Origin: an uncultured Pelagibacteraceae bacterium
GTDB taxonomy: Bacteria > Pseudomonadota > Alphaproteobacteria > Pelagibacterales > Pelagibacteraceae
DNA: 34,120 nucleotides
Direction: 5' to 3'
Assembly: GCA_902597675.1 (NCBI GenBank)
Contig: CACJYR010000014.1
Location: forward strand, 1-34,120
The first letter of the stretch is position 1, and each line of letters starts with the position of its first letter. Position numbers and translations under genes: made by a program. The notes under the pieces are model-generated. The model had not been told where the DNA came from, made no database searches, and was given only the letters and a program-made list of their open reading frames with translations. Below, piece by piece: positions 1-7,708 of the stretch.

Positions 1-312
1 TCCACCTGGACTGATACCATAGGCTAAATTATAACCTACAAGCCAGAACATTATACCTGCAATTGAGAATAACCCTATATTTTTTGCACAAATAACGGAT
101 ACACTTTTTGATGTAACCATTCCAGACTCTAGCATAGCAAAACCACATGCCATGAACATTACTAGAAATCCACAAATCAAAAATAATAAGGTATTAAAAA
201 TAAAACCTACTTCAGCAGAAACTGTTGTATCTGCCATACCTGCACTACTCATGTTCAATAAAAAAATTAAACTAATAAGTGGCGCACTTATTTTTTTTAT
301 TAATTTAGTCAT
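1..312 (-). CDS. amt: Ammonium transporter, N-terminal part (gene runs off left edge)
   Basis: The first 104 codons of an Amt/Rh-family ammonium channel are visible; the stop lies beyond base 1. The ATG at 310-312 follows a strong ribosome binding site (AGGGAGG, about 313-321 on the minus strand). Residues 1-26 form a cleavable-looking signal peptide (basic start, hydrophobic core, small residues near SAGMA), as usual for bacterial Amt. The first transmembrane segment follows (LLFLICGFLVMFMACGFAMLE), then the family stretch ESGMVTSKS and a second segment ending in a YNLAYG motif. The family moves ammonium across the inner membrane. It lies downstream of the HU gene on the same strand but is separated from it by a strong hairpin, so it probably has its own promoter in 313-407. 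Family assignment is firm; the paralogue cannot be told from this fragment. Confidence 0.9.
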   Translation of the reverse strand, partial: MTKLIKKISAPLISLIFLLNMSSAGMADTTVSAEVGFIFNTLLFLICGFLVMFMACGFAMLESGMVTSKSVSVICAKNIGLFSIAGIMFWLVGYNLAYGISPGG

Positions 313-385
313 AAGACCTCCCTGTTTAAATGAAGTCTTGTATTTTAATAATTATTAAAAACTAACGCTGATTATGAAAATTGGG

Positions 386-402
386 TATGCAGATTTTGCA
401 TA
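386..402. promoter_or_regulatory. Small inverted repeat upstream of amt
   Basis: A perfect 6-bp inverted repeat, TATGCA-N5-TGCATA, lies between the HU terminator and the amt ribosome binding site. It could be an operator for nitrogen control, but the arm spacing does not match the classical NtrC site, so its role is unknown. Confidence 0.3.
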
Positions 403-407
403 TAGAA

Positions 408-438
408 ACAGCCTTAACGCTTTAAACGTTAAGGCTGT
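408..438 (-). terminator. Hairpin terminator after the HU gene
   Basis: A perfect 12-bp stem (408-419 with 427-438) encloses a 7-nt loop, 9 nt after the HU stop codon on the minus strand. The U-run after the stem is short (TTTC), so termination strength is uncertain, but stem quality and placement between HU and amt fit a terminator. Confidence 0.75.
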
Positions 439-446
439 AAAATTAA

Positions 447-722
447 CTATTTATTGAATACTTCTTTTAAAGCTTTGGCAGGTAAGAATTTAACCTTTTG
501 CGATGCAGCAATTTGAATTTGCTCACCAGTTCTAGGGTTTCTTCCAACTCTTGCTTTTCTTTTAGCCACTTTATATGTACCAAATCCTGCAATTTTAACT
601 GAATCATCAGCTTTTAGTGCATCTAAAATAGTGTTGGTAATCGTGTCAAAAGTTCTCTCAGCATCAGCTTTACTTAGGTTTAAAGCGCCTGATAATTTGA
701 CAACTAATTGTTTTTTGTTCAT
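447..722 (-). CDS. hup: HU-family DNA-binding protein
   Basis: A 91-residue protein of typical HU length. It shows the N-terminal helical dimer region (MNKKQLVVKL), the KIAGFGTYKV strand pair, the DNA-binding arm with GRNPRTGEQIQI, and the C-terminal KFLPAKALKEVFN. HU binds DNA non-specifically as a dimer and bends and compacts the nucleoid. The ATG has a good ribosome binding site (CCGGAGC, 727-733). The gene is monocistronic in appearance: a 152-nt gap separates it from rseP upstream and a strong hairpin follows it. IHF subunits share the fold, but length and arm sequence fit HU better. Confidence 0.95.
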   Translation of the reverse strand: MNKKQLVVKLSGALNLSKADAERTFDTITNTILDALKADDSVKIAGFGTYKVAKRKARVGRNPRTGEQIQIAASQKVKFLPAKALKEVFNK

Positions 723-830
723 TTTAGCTCCGGTTTTATTAGGTTATTTACTATCTTTATCAAAAGTATTGATAAATCAAGCCTTTTTTTAGTATCTAGC
801 TCAAAGTTATACACAATATCTAGTGTAGTG

Positions 831-854
831 AAAAAACCTCTATTTTAAAGGGTT
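831..854 (-). terminator. Possible weak terminator after rseP
   Basis: On the minus strand, about 20 nt after the rseP stop, an AACC(C)T arm can pair with AGGTT across a 9-nt A/T-rich loop, followed by a run of T. The stem is short and bulged, so this is only a candidate end for the rseP transcript. Confidence 0.35.
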
Positions 855-874
855 ATTTAAAGACTTTAAATTTA

Positions 875-1987
875 TTAACTAAATAAGCCTAGATCTTTAA
901 GATCATTAAATGTTGTAAATATCATCAAAGTTAAGAGCAAAAACATTCCGATTCGAAAAAAACCCTCTTGCGTTTTTTGTGATAAAGGACGTCCTAACAC
1001 CTTTTCAAAAGCATAAAACATTAAATGACCTCCATCCAACATTGGTATAGGAAATAAATTGATTAATCCCAAGCTAATAGAAATATAAGCCATCATGCTA
1101 ACAAATGCCAACAAACCAAACTCTGCTACTTGACCTGAAATTTTAGCAATTCTAATTGGTCCACCAAGTTGTGAAGTATCAGCTTTTCCAAAAATCATCG
1201 CACCGATATATTTAAGTGAGGATATGCTCACGAAATATACCTCATTTGCTGCGTGGTATATAGCTTGAGCTGGACCTAATTTTACATGATTTATCTCGTT
1301 GTTGTAAGCACTTAATTTAATTCCAACAATCCTTTTGTTAATCTTATTTCCAAGATTGTCTTCACTTAAAACCATTTTAGGTTTTACTTTTAATAATATT
1401 TCATCGTATGAACGTTTAACCTTAAAATCTATAAAATCATCTGTTGATAATGTTATAAATTTTGAAACATCCATAATACTTTTAACTTCATTTCCATCTA
1501 TCTCTAAAATAATATCATTTTGTTTCAAACCACCAATCATTGCGGGACTATCTTTTTGTACTTCGTTGATCATTGCAGGAGTAAAATCTTTTCCTGCAAA
1601 AGTATAAATAGAAAAAAAAATTAATAATGCGAGTAAGAAGTTTGCCAATGGTCCACCAAAAACAATTAAAGCTCTTTGATAAAGTGGTTTTAAAACAAAT
1701 AATTTTTTTCTGTCTTCTTCGTTGTATTTTTCTATTAATTTTTCTTGGTCAGCTTGTGAAAAAACATTTCGATCTCCAAAAAATTTTACATATCCACCAA
1801 GAGGTATCCAACAAATTTTCCATCTTGTGCCAGATTTATCATTCCAACCAAATATTTCTTTTCCAAATCCAATTGAAAAATCAGTTACTGCAACACCATA
1901 TCTTTTGGCAAAATAATAATGGCCGTATTCATGGATGAATACCACAATCATGATAAGTATTAAAAATGGTAATATATAATCTATCAT
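875..1987 (-). CDS. rseP: RseP-type site-2 zinc metalloprotease
   Basis: A 370-residue inner-membrane intramembrane protease. The zinc motif HEYGH (residues 19-23) lies in the first membrane helix, and the second catalytic motif PMLDGGH (around 315-321, aspartate 318) in a late helix. A PDZ domain occupies roughly residues 120-200 (GLKQNDIILEIDG). The family cleaves membrane-bound anti-sigma factors and remnant signal peptides. The start ATG is 1 nt from the stop of the upstream TPR gene, so the two are surely co-transcribed. In most alphaproteobacteria rseP sits between dxr and bamA; here its neighbours are a TPR protein and HU. Identification is secure; the substrate is not shown by the sequence. 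Confidence 0.95.
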   Translation of the reverse strand: MIDYILPFLILIMIVVFIHEYGHYYFAKRYGVAVTDFSIGFGKEIFGWNDKSGTRWKICWIPLGGYVKFFGDRNVFSQADQEKLIEKYNEEDRKKLFVLKPLYQRALIVFGGPLANFLLALLIFFSIYTFAGKDFTPAMINEVQKDSPAMIGGLKQNDIILEIDGNEVKSIMDVSKFITLSTDDFIDFKVKRSYDEILLKVKPKMVLSEDNLGNKINKRIVGIKLSAYNNEINHVKLGPAQAIYHAANEVYFVSISSLKYIGAMIFGKADTSQLGGPIRIAKISGQVAEFGLLAFVSMMAYISISLGLINLFPIPMLDGGHLMFYAFEKVLGRPLSQKTQEGFFRIGMFLLLTLMIFTTFNDLKDLGLFS

Positions 1988-1988
1988 C

Positions 1989-2537
1989 TTAGATTGATTG
2001 TTTTTTAATTAGTTCTTTAATTTGATTTATCATCATATCTGGTGATTTCATTGTGGGATATATCTCTTTAGCTTTTTCATAACTCTCAATTGCCTTATTA
2101 TAATTTTTTAATTGGATATTTACAAGACCTTGTCCAGCAAGAGCGCCGAAATGCCTTTTTTCTAATTCTAAAACTTTATCAATATCTTTTTGCGACTTTT
2201 CAAAATTACCAGATAAATAGAATACAGTTGCACGTTTATTCCATGCCTCAGCCCATAATGGATCCAAATTTATTGCTTTAGAAAATATATCTATTGCTTG
2301 ATTATACTTTAATTCATTAACTAAACTTGATCCTTTATTTAATAACATTGTCAAATTTTTGTCATTTGGATGTGTGCTCCATATTTGCCAAATTTCTTGT
2401 TCAATTTTATATGCTGCTGAGTAATTTTGAGTTTTTAAATCATCAAACAATTGATTAAGTTTTTTAATTCTTTCATTTGCAATTGAATTACTAAAATATG
2501 AAAAAAAAATTATAAAAATTATAAAAATTTTTTTCAT
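1989..2537 (-). CDS. Secreted or periplasmic TPR-repeat protein
   Basis: A 182-residue protein with an N-terminal signal peptide (MKK, hydrophobic FIIFIIFFSYF, then NSIANE) and about three tetratricopeptide repeats from residue 60 on. The clearest are around AEAWNKRATVFYLSGNFEKS and ALAGQGLVNIQLKNYNKAIE. TPRs are protein-interaction scaffolds, so it probably acts as a periplasmic adaptor; no enzymatic motif is visible. It lies 1 nt upstream of rseP and 5 nt after the small membrane protein, in one operon with the RamB-like regulator. A functional link to RseP is inference from this position only. Confidence 0.8.
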   Translation of the reverse strand: MKKIFIIFIIFFSYFSNSIANERIKKLNQLFDDLKTQNYSAAYKIEQEIWQIWSTHPNDKNLTMLLNKGSSLVNELKYNQAIDIFSKAINLDPLWAEAWNKRATVFYLSGNFEKSQKDIDKVLELEKRHFGALAGQGLVNIQLKNYNKAIESYEKAKEIYPTMKSPDMMINQIKELIKKQSI

Positions 2538-2542
2538 CAGAA

Positions 2543-2707
2543 CTAAAAGTATAACAAAATCAATACTGCAAAGACAAATAATAAGGCTGCAGTTAAAATA
2601 ACTAAATTAATTTTAACCTTAAATTTTTGGTAAATTTTCTCATTAATCTTTTCCCAAAAAAGAACAATTAAAAAGAATATGACTGCAGGAATTATAAATT
2701 TAAGCAT
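2543..2707 (-). CDS. Small two-helix membrane protein, unrecognised
   Basis: A 54-residue hydrophobic protein with two predicted membrane helices (around residues 3-19 and 34-54) joined by a charged segment (WEKINEKIYQKFKVK). I chose the ATG at 2707, 4 nt after the regulator stop. A GTG at 2725 in the same frame would give 60 residues and a 14-nt overlap but has no better ribosome binding site. It sits between the regulator and the TPR protein with tight spacing, so it is probably a real operon member. No family is recognised. Confidence 0.6.
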   Translation of the reverse strand: MLKFIIPAVIFFLIVLFWEKINEKIYQKFKVKINLVILTAALLFVFAVLILLYF

Positions 2708-2711
2708 ATCT

Positions 2712-4142
2712 TTAATTTTTATCACCTACATAAACTGAAACGCCTCTCAGATTTATGTCGACATCAAATTTTTTGTGTAAAGGAGGAAAAGCTCTTTGAG
2801 AACAATCTAATCTATCGCAGGTTCTACATGACACACCTATTGGAATTTCTGATGACTTTTCATTCAAGTTAACATTTTCAGTATATACAAAATCTTTAGC
2901 ATATTTAGCTTCACAACCTAACCCAATAGACAAAATACTTTTTGCTCTTCCAAATCTTCCAATCCCTTTTTCAACAGTTCGTGCAATACAAACATATTTT
3001 TCTCCATTCGTCATTTTACTTACAGCGCTTTGAATAACTCCAGGTCTTGTAAATGCAGAATAAACATTCCATCTTGGACACGCACCACCATATCGTGGAA
3101 TCTCAATTCCAGACAAAGAAAATCTTTTAGAAATATTTCCAGCCATATCAACCCTTAAAAAATGAAATGGAATTCCGGGTAGTTTTGGATCTTGCAAACA
3201 GGTTACTCTATGAGCTACTTGTTCAAAAGATGTTGCAAAAGTATTTTGTAATAATTCAAGATCGTATTTAAGTTTTTTACACTCTGAATGAAAAAGTTTA
3301 TAAGGCATTAATATTGCAGCACCACAATAATTAAGCAAAGCAATTTTAGTTAATTTTTTAGACTCTTCTGATGGAAACGTAAATTTAGTTAAATAATCCT
3401 CAATTTCTTTAATTGCTCCCTCTTGTGCAATTTGTGCAGCTGCATGAAGTTTTTTTGTTTCAAGAGAACTATAATCACTCAACAGAAGTTCTTTTTTATT
3501 TTTGTTATAAATTTTAGAAAAAGGTTTATTTTCTTCTGGAATAACATCTTTAACAATAATGTCATATTCAGATTTTAAATGATCACAAAGAGCAACATAT
3601 CTTGTACGATTATTTTTTTGAACTTTTTCAAAAACTTTATTGGCAAAATCCTCTAATTTTGGAAAATAGTTTTTATTTTCTTGAAGAAAGTCAGAAATAA
3701 CTTCACCTGGAAATGAGTTTTTTCTATTATCAACAATTTTTCCAGAAATTTTTTCAATCTTGTTTACTAATTCATGGTCTTTTTTTTTTAAAATATCTCC
3801 TAATCTTACAATTGCTTTTCCAATTTTTGGATTAGTCCCCACAAGATCTTTAACTTCTGGTCCCAAAATATCAAGATCCTCAAATAATTTATCATCTAAA
3901 ATTTCTGATAATGTATTTTCTAAATTTACGTCATCTTTTGATGTTAATTGAGAAAGTTCAATATTTAACTTTTCGCAAATTTTTAAAAGTAGATCCCCAT
4001 CAATTTTTCTTTTTCCTCCCTCGATTAAATTTAAATAACTAGGTGAAATATTTATTTCTTGCGCGAGTTTATTAGCTTGAAGACCAAGTTGACGTCTAAA
4101 AGCCTTGATTTTTGGTCCTATTTTTAAATCGTTTTGACTCAT
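2712..4142 (-). CDS. RamB/ScfR-like XRE-family regulator of short-chain fatty acyl metabolism
   Basis: A 476-residue regulator. Residues about 9-63 form an XRE/Cro helix-turn-helix (KIKAFRRQLGLQANKLAQ, then ISPSYLNLIEGGKRK). The middle resembles an ImmA/IrrE-type domain, and the C-terminus has the cysteine-rich motif CRTCDRLDCSQRAFPPL near residue 450, typical of the DUF2083 family that includes RamB and ScfR. Family members sense the acetyl/propionyl-CoA state and control glyoxylate-shunt or propionate genes. Here the gene is divergent from aceA, with paired TTTGTAAA sites in between, one set just upstream of its own start codon. That suggests autoregulation plus control of aceA (inference). 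It appears to head the operon running to rseP. Confidence 0.85.
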   Translation of the reverse strand: MSQNDLKIGPKIKAFRRQLGLQANKLAQEINISPSYLNLIEGGKRKIDGDLLLKICEKLNIELSQLTSKDDVNLENTLSEILDDKLFEDLDILGPEVKDLVGTNPKIGKAIVRLGDILKKKDHELVNKIEKISGKIVDNRKNSFPGEVISDFLQENKNYFPKLEDFANKVFEKVQKNNRTRYVALCDHLKSEYDIIVKDVIPEENKPFSKIYNKNKKELLLSDYSSLETKKLHAAAQIAQEGAIKEIEDYLTKFTFPSEESKKLTKIALLNYCGAAILMPYKLFHSECKKLKYDLELLQNTFATSFEQVAHRVTCLQDPKLPGIPFHFLRVDMAGNISKRFSLSGIEIPRYGGACPRWNVYSAFTRPGVIQSAVSKMTNGEKYVCIARTVEKGIGRFGRAKSILSIGLGCEAKYAKDFVYTENVNLNEKSSEIPIGVSCRTCDRLDCSQRAFPPLHKKFDVDINLRGVSVYVGDKN

Positions 4143-4150
4143 ATTTTCTA

Positions 4151-4169
4151 TTTGTAAATTTTGTAAATT
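4151..4169. promoter_or_regulatory. Operator-like repeat pair next to the RamB-like gene
   Basis: TTTGTAAATTTTGTAAATT: two TTTGTAAA octamers with 9-bp period, followed by inverted half-sites TTTACAA at 4174-4180 and 4194-4200. It lies 9 nt upstream of the regulator start and overlaps a possible -10 (TATAAA on the minus strand, 4168-4173). The octamer resembles the TTTGCAAA-type sites of RamB/PrpR relatives, supporting an autoregulatory operator. Confidence 0.6.
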
Positions 4170-4223
4170 TATATTTACAATTATTTTCCTTAATTTACAA
4201 GCTTTTTATCCTTTTTTGTGGAT

Positions 4224-4242
4224 TTTGTAAATTTTGTAAATT
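4224..4242. promoter_or_regulatory. Second identical operator-like repeat pair, on the aceA side
   Basis: The same 19-bp sequence occurs again exactly 73 bp to the right, with a TTTACA half-site at 4249-4254. It lies immediately before a TATAAG box (4242-4247) and the ATG at 4254, so a bound protein would block or position polymerase for the rightward transcript (53-residue ORF and aceA). Confidence 0.6.
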
Positions 4243-4247
4243 ATAAG
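4242..4247 (+). promoter_or_regulatory. Possible -10 box for the aceA-side transcript
   Basis: TATAAG lies 6 nt before the ATG at 4254. If used, transcription would start at or next to that ATG, giving a nearly leaderless message; this fits the absence of a ribosome binding site there. No convincing -35 box is seen at 17-bp spacing, which would be compatible with activator dependence. Confidence 0.35.
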
Positions 4248-4253
4248 ATTTAC

Positions 4254-4415
4254 ATGACTGATAAACAAAAAAACACAGAAAATGAGGCTCAAATCATAAA
4301 AAATGAGGACCTTGCTAGACATAATAGTAGAGGTATTTACATGAGAGATGATCATTGTGATTGGGGTTCAAGTGGAATGAAAGATTTAGTTGAGACTCTT
4401 AACGACTCTAACTAA
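4254..4415 (+). CDS. 53-residue acidic ORF before aceA, unrecognised
   Basis: An ORF of 53 codons lies between the operators and aceA, 52 nt before the aceA start. I chose the ATG at 4254; a GTG at 4218 in frame would translate through the operator repeat, giving an implausible VNFVNY sequence. The protein is hydrophilic with a distinctive C-terminal half containing RGIYMRDDHCDWGSSGMKDL and a single cysteine. There is no signal peptide or membrane helix. Codon use resembles the neighbours. No Shine-Dalgarno is present, consistent with a leaderless start. It could be a small protein tied to isocitrate lyase or its regulator, or a leader peptide; no family is recognised. Confidence 0.6.
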   Translation: MTDKQKNTENEAQIIKNEDLARHNSRGIYMRDDHCDWGSSGMKDLVETLNDSN

Positions 4416-4467
4416 ATCAAATTTTACTTTTTCATTTTAATTTTAACTTCTGAGGTAACTACCAATT

Positions 4468-5742
4468 ATGAGTGCAGAAAACATCTCATACGAACTAAAA
4501 AGATTTGCAGGTATTAAAAGAGATTATACCCCCGATGAAGTTGAAAGATTAAGAGGCTCAATTAAAATAGAGTATTCCCTATGTAAACAACAATCAGTTA
4601 AACTTTGGAAGCTTCTTAATACAGAAAATTATATTAGTACTTTAGGATCTTTATCTGGAAATCAAGCAGTTCAACATGCTAAAGCTGGTCTTAAATCAAT
4701 TTATCTAAGTGGTTGGCAAGTGGCTGCAGATGCTAATAGTGCTGGTGAAATGTACCCAGATCAATCTTTATATCCATATGATAGTGCTCCAAAACTTGTT
4801 GAATCTATGAATAACGCTTTGCTAAGAGCAGACCAAATTCAACATATGGAATTAAAAGATGGTGATATGAAAAAAGAGAAAAGAATTGATTATATGCTTC
4901 CAATCATTGCTGATGGTGAAGCAGGTTTTGGAGGTCCATTAAATGTTTTTGAACTTACAAAAAAGTTTATTAAAGCTGGTGCAGCAGGTGTTCATTTTGA
5001 AGATCAATTAGCTAGTGAAAAAAAGTGTGGTCATATGGGTGGTAAAGTACTTGTGCCGACCAGTACTATGATTAAAAATTTAAAGGCTGCAAGATTGGCA
5101 GCTGATATTGCTGATGTTCCATTGATAATTTTAGCTAGAACAGATGCAAATGCTGCAAAACTAATTACTAATGATTTTGACGAAAATGATAAACCTTTTT
5201 TAACTGGTGAAAGATCTCCTGAAGGATTTTATTATGTCAAATCAGGAATTGAACAAGCAATTTCAAGAGGATTGGCATATGCACCATATTCAGATTTAAT
5301 TTGGTGTGAAACAGCTACACCTAATCTTGAAGAAGCTAAAAAATTTGCAGATGCAATTCATGAAAAATTTCCTGGAAAACTTTTAGCGTACAATTGTTCT
5401 CCATCATTTAATTGGAAGAAGCATTTATCAGATGAAGAAATTGCTTCGTTTCAAAAAGAAATAAGTAAAATGGGCTATAAATTTCAATTTATAACACTAG
5501 CTGGTTTTCATACACAAAATATTGCAATTTTTGAATTAGCAGAAAAATACAAAAAAGAAGGTATGGCTGCTTACTCTAAGATCCAACAACAAGAATTTGC
5601 TCGTGAAAAAGATGGTTACACAAGTGTAAAACACCAAAGAGAAGTAGGTACATCTTATTTTGATGCTGTTTCTAATACAATAAGTAGTGGAAAGAGCTCA
5701 ACCACAGCAATGGATGGCTCAACTGAGTCTGAACAATTCTAA
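4468..5742 (+). CDS. aceA: Isocitrate lyase
   Basis: A 424-residue cytosolic enzyme that splits isocitrate to glyoxylate and succinate, the first step of the glyoxylate shunt. The catalytic loop [11 protein letters not shown] (around residues 189-199) carries the active cysteine, and the Mg-site stretch DGEAGFGG (around 148-155) and the C-terminal [10 protein letters not shown] are typical. Length fits the bacterial family. A ribosome binding site (TGAGGT, 4451-4456) lies 12 nt before the ATG. Upstream sit paired operators and a divergent RamB-like gene, so expression is probably tuned to acetyl/propionyl-CoA supply (inference). Methylisocitrate lyase is a relative, but the length and KKCGH loop favour isocitrate lyase. 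Confidence 0.97.
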   Translation: MSAENISYELKRFAGIKRDYTPDEVERLRGSIKIEYSLCKQQSVKLWKLLNTENYISTLGSLSGNQAVQHAKAGLKSIYLSGWQVAADANSAGEMYPDQSLYPYDSAPKLVESMNNALLRADQIQHMELKDGDMKKEKRIDYMLPIIADGEAGFGGPLNVFELTKKFIKAGAAGVHFEDQLASEKKCGHMGGKVLVPTSTMIKNLKAARLAADIADVPLIILARTDANAAKLITNDFDENDKPFLTGERSPEGFYYVKSGIEQAISRGLAYAPYSDLIWCETATPNLEEAKKFADAIHEKFPGKLLAYNCSPSFNWKKHLSDEEIASFQKEISKMGYKFQFITLAGFHTQNIAIFELAEKYKKEGMAAYSKIQQQEFAREKDGYTSVKHQREVGTSYFDAVSNTISSGKSSTTAMDGSTESEQF

Positions 5743-5772
5743 TAAAACAACTCCTCTTATTATATTAGTATA

Positions 5773-5800
5773 TTAACTGGCCCAGAAATGGGTCAGTTAA
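5773..5800 (+). terminator. aceA terminator, overlapping the convergent gene end
   Basis: An 11-bp stem with one G-U pair (5773-5783 with 5790-5800) and 6-nt loop, followed by ATTTTCT. It lies 31 nt after the aceA stop and covers the last codons of the convergent 306-residue gene, so it may act in both directions. Confidence 0.75.
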
Positions 5801-6713
5801 ATTTTCTAGTGATAAATCTTAATTTCCAAAAAAGATTTTTAATTAATTTATTTAAAATGAAATTATCAGACATTTTCTTTCTATTTTCTTTATCAATTAT
5901 GATTTCATCAATTTGAAACTTACAGGCACCTCTAATGTCAAAGTAATCTTTTTTGTCTAAATCAGGAAATTTTTCATAATAATTATTCGTCATGTGTTCA
6001 ATAAAAGAATCTGAATGTGGTTGATTATTTTTTTCAGGAATTAAAGTTGCTTTGAAATAATTCATACTAAGAGCGTGGAAACCAATTGATGATCTCTCTG
6101 TAATACCATAATTATGTCTAAAGTTATGTGCTCTTTTTTCAAATGACCACCATTTGGATTTTAAAAAAGTTTCAAATTGTTTTTTTGTATAGATCCAGAA
6201 ACAACAATAATTTTCTAAGTCATTAACGATGAAATTTTGACCCTCAATTTCAAAAAATTTGTCTAATTTTTTTGAAATGTGAATACTATGCTTTTGGTTA
6301 GTTTTGTTATTCATTTCATATATGAAAAAACCTAAATGAAACCCTTTATTTGCTAATAAATCTTGATATTTCAGCCAATATTGTAAATTAACTTCTGAGA
6401 ACTTAATGTCGTGTTCTAAGTAAGTAAAGTATTCATAATCATTTTTTTGTTCTTCCATTAATGATCTACACTTCCATGTTAAATACCCTTTGTTTAGGTC
6501 ACTATCACTTATTTGATGTTTGATAATTTTAGCATTTAAATTTTTATTATCCAAAAAATCATTATGCGTGTGAATGAAAATATCATTTTTAATTGAAAGT
6601 GTTTTTAGATTGATTACATTTTCTTCAAGATAATCAAAACGTCTTAAATTTCTATAACCTTCCTTTTTTTCGGGATTTGGATTGTAAAAAGGTATATGAA
6701 TAGATATAGACAT
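5793..6713 (-). CDS. Putative glycosyltransferase-like protein
   Basis: A 306-residue soluble protein starting SISIHIPFYNPN, typical of the first strand of GT-A-fold nucleotide-sugar transferases. An acidic motif YLEHDIKF (98-105) stands where a DxD-like metal motif is expected. No membrane helix or signal peptide is visible. It sits next to an SDR epimerase/dehydratase-type gene and a sugar nucleotidyltransferase, which supports a role in surface glycan assembly, though it is transcribed in the opposite direction. The family cannot be fixed from sequence alone; sugar donor and acceptor are unknown. Confidence 0.5.
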   Translation of the reverse strand: MSISIHIPFYNPNPEKKEGYRNLRRFDYLEENVINLKTLSIKNDIFIHTHNDFLDNKNLNAKIIKHQISDSDLNKGYLTWKCRSLMEEQKNDYEYFTYLEHDIKFSEVNLQYWLKYQDLLANKGFHLGFFIYEMNNKTNQKHSIHISKKLDKFFEIEGQNFIVNDLENYCCFWIYTKKQFETFLKSKWWSFEKRAHNFRHNYGITERSSIGFHALSMNYFKATLIPEKNNQPHSDSFIEHMTNNYYEKFPDLDKKDYFDIRGACKFQIDEIIIDKENRKKMSDNFILNKLIKNLFWKLRFITRKFN

Positions 6714-6754
6714 TATTTATTTTAAAATTATAAGCATATTTATAACATTTAATA

Positions 6755-7708
6755 ATGAAAAAAATTCTAATAACGGGTGGTACAGGTTATCTAGGAAGAA
6801 ATTTAGCTAATTTTTACAAGAAAAAATATAAAGTTTTTCTTGGCGCTCGTAATAATAAACAAAATTTCTTAGTAAAGAATTTAACGAATTGTGAAGTAGT
6901 GCCTTTGGATGTTTCTAATATTGAGTCTGTACATGATTGTTTAAATTATACTAAACCTGATATCGTAATTCATGCTGCTGCTACAAAATTTGTCGACTTA
7001 TCAGAAAAATTTCCATTTGAATGTATCGATATAAATATACTTGGATCTACAAATGTTGTTCGTGCCTGTATAAACAAAAAAGTTCCAACAGTTATAGGTG
7101 TCTCAACCGACAAAGCATCACCGCCAATCAAAAATATTTATGGTTTAAGTAAATCTTGTATGGAGAGACTTTTTTCATCAATAAAATCTTATAGTAAAAC
7201 TAAATTTATTTGTGTGAGGTATGGTAATGTAACATGGTCTACTGGATCTGTTCTACCAATTTGGAAACAAATGTATAAAAAAAATAAGACTATACTTACC
7301 ACTGGTCCTTACATGAGACGATTTTTCTTCTCAGTCAATGAAGCTGTAAGTTTAATTGATCAGGCTCTAAAACTTAAAAATAAATTAAATGGAAAAATTC
7401 TTTCAGCCGAAATGAAATCTGCAAAAATGATCGATTTCTTAAAAGTCTGGACAAAAAGATTTGGTGGTAAATATAAAATAATTCAATCTAGAAAAGGTGA
7501 TCGACAAGATGAATATCTAATTGGTGAGGACGAGTTAAAATATGCCAAAGAGATGAAAATTAAGAATAAAAAATATTTTGTAATCGATTTTAATAATCTT
7601 TTAAAAAAACCACTTAAAGAAATAGTATCTTCTGAAAATGCAAAGAGATTAGCGCAGTCTGAAATTGAAAAAATTATCAAGTTTGGTCTGAAATCTAATG
7701 ACTTATAG
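6755..7708 (+). CDS. CapD/PseB-like extended SDR (nucleotide-sugar epimerase or 4,6-dehydratase)
   Basis: A 317-residue NAD(P)-binding enzyme. The Rossmann motif GGTGYLG occupies residues 8-14, HAAA lies near 73-76, the VSTDKASPP segment near 116-124, and the catalytic pair is YGLSK (Tyr129, Lys133). STDKA followed by a proline-rich turn and YGxSK is characteristic of the polysaccharide-biosynthesis branch (CapD, FlaA1, PseB). Members remodel UDP-N-acetylhexosamines for capsule, O-antigen or glycan synthesis. The last 11 nt overlap the nucleotidyltransferase gene, so the two are translationally coupled. The exact substrate is not determinable. Confidence 0.8.
   Translation: MKKILITGGTGYLGRNLANFYKKKYKVFLGARNNKQNFLVKNLTNCEVVPLDVSNIESVHDCLNYTKPDIVIHAAATKFVDLSEKFPFECIDINILGSTNVVRACINKKVPTVIGVSTDKASPPIKNIYGLSKSCMERLFSSIKSYSKTKFICVRYGNVTWSTGSVLPIWKQMYKKNKTILTTGPYMRRFFFSVNEAVSLIDQALKLKNKLNGKILSAEMKSAKMIDFLKVWTKRFGGKYKIIQSRKGDRQDEYLIGEDELKYAKEMKIKNKKYFVIDFNNLLKKPLKEIVSSENAKRLAQSEIEKIIKFGLKSNDL

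Noticed and set aside
736-763. TTGATA-N16-TAATAA promoter before the HU gene
   Set aside because: The predicted start would fall on or after the ribosome binding site, so the match is probably chance in A+T-rich DNA.
4218-4253. Upstream GTG extension of the 53-residue ORF
   Set aside because: The extension would translate the operator repeat itself, and there is no ribosome binding site.
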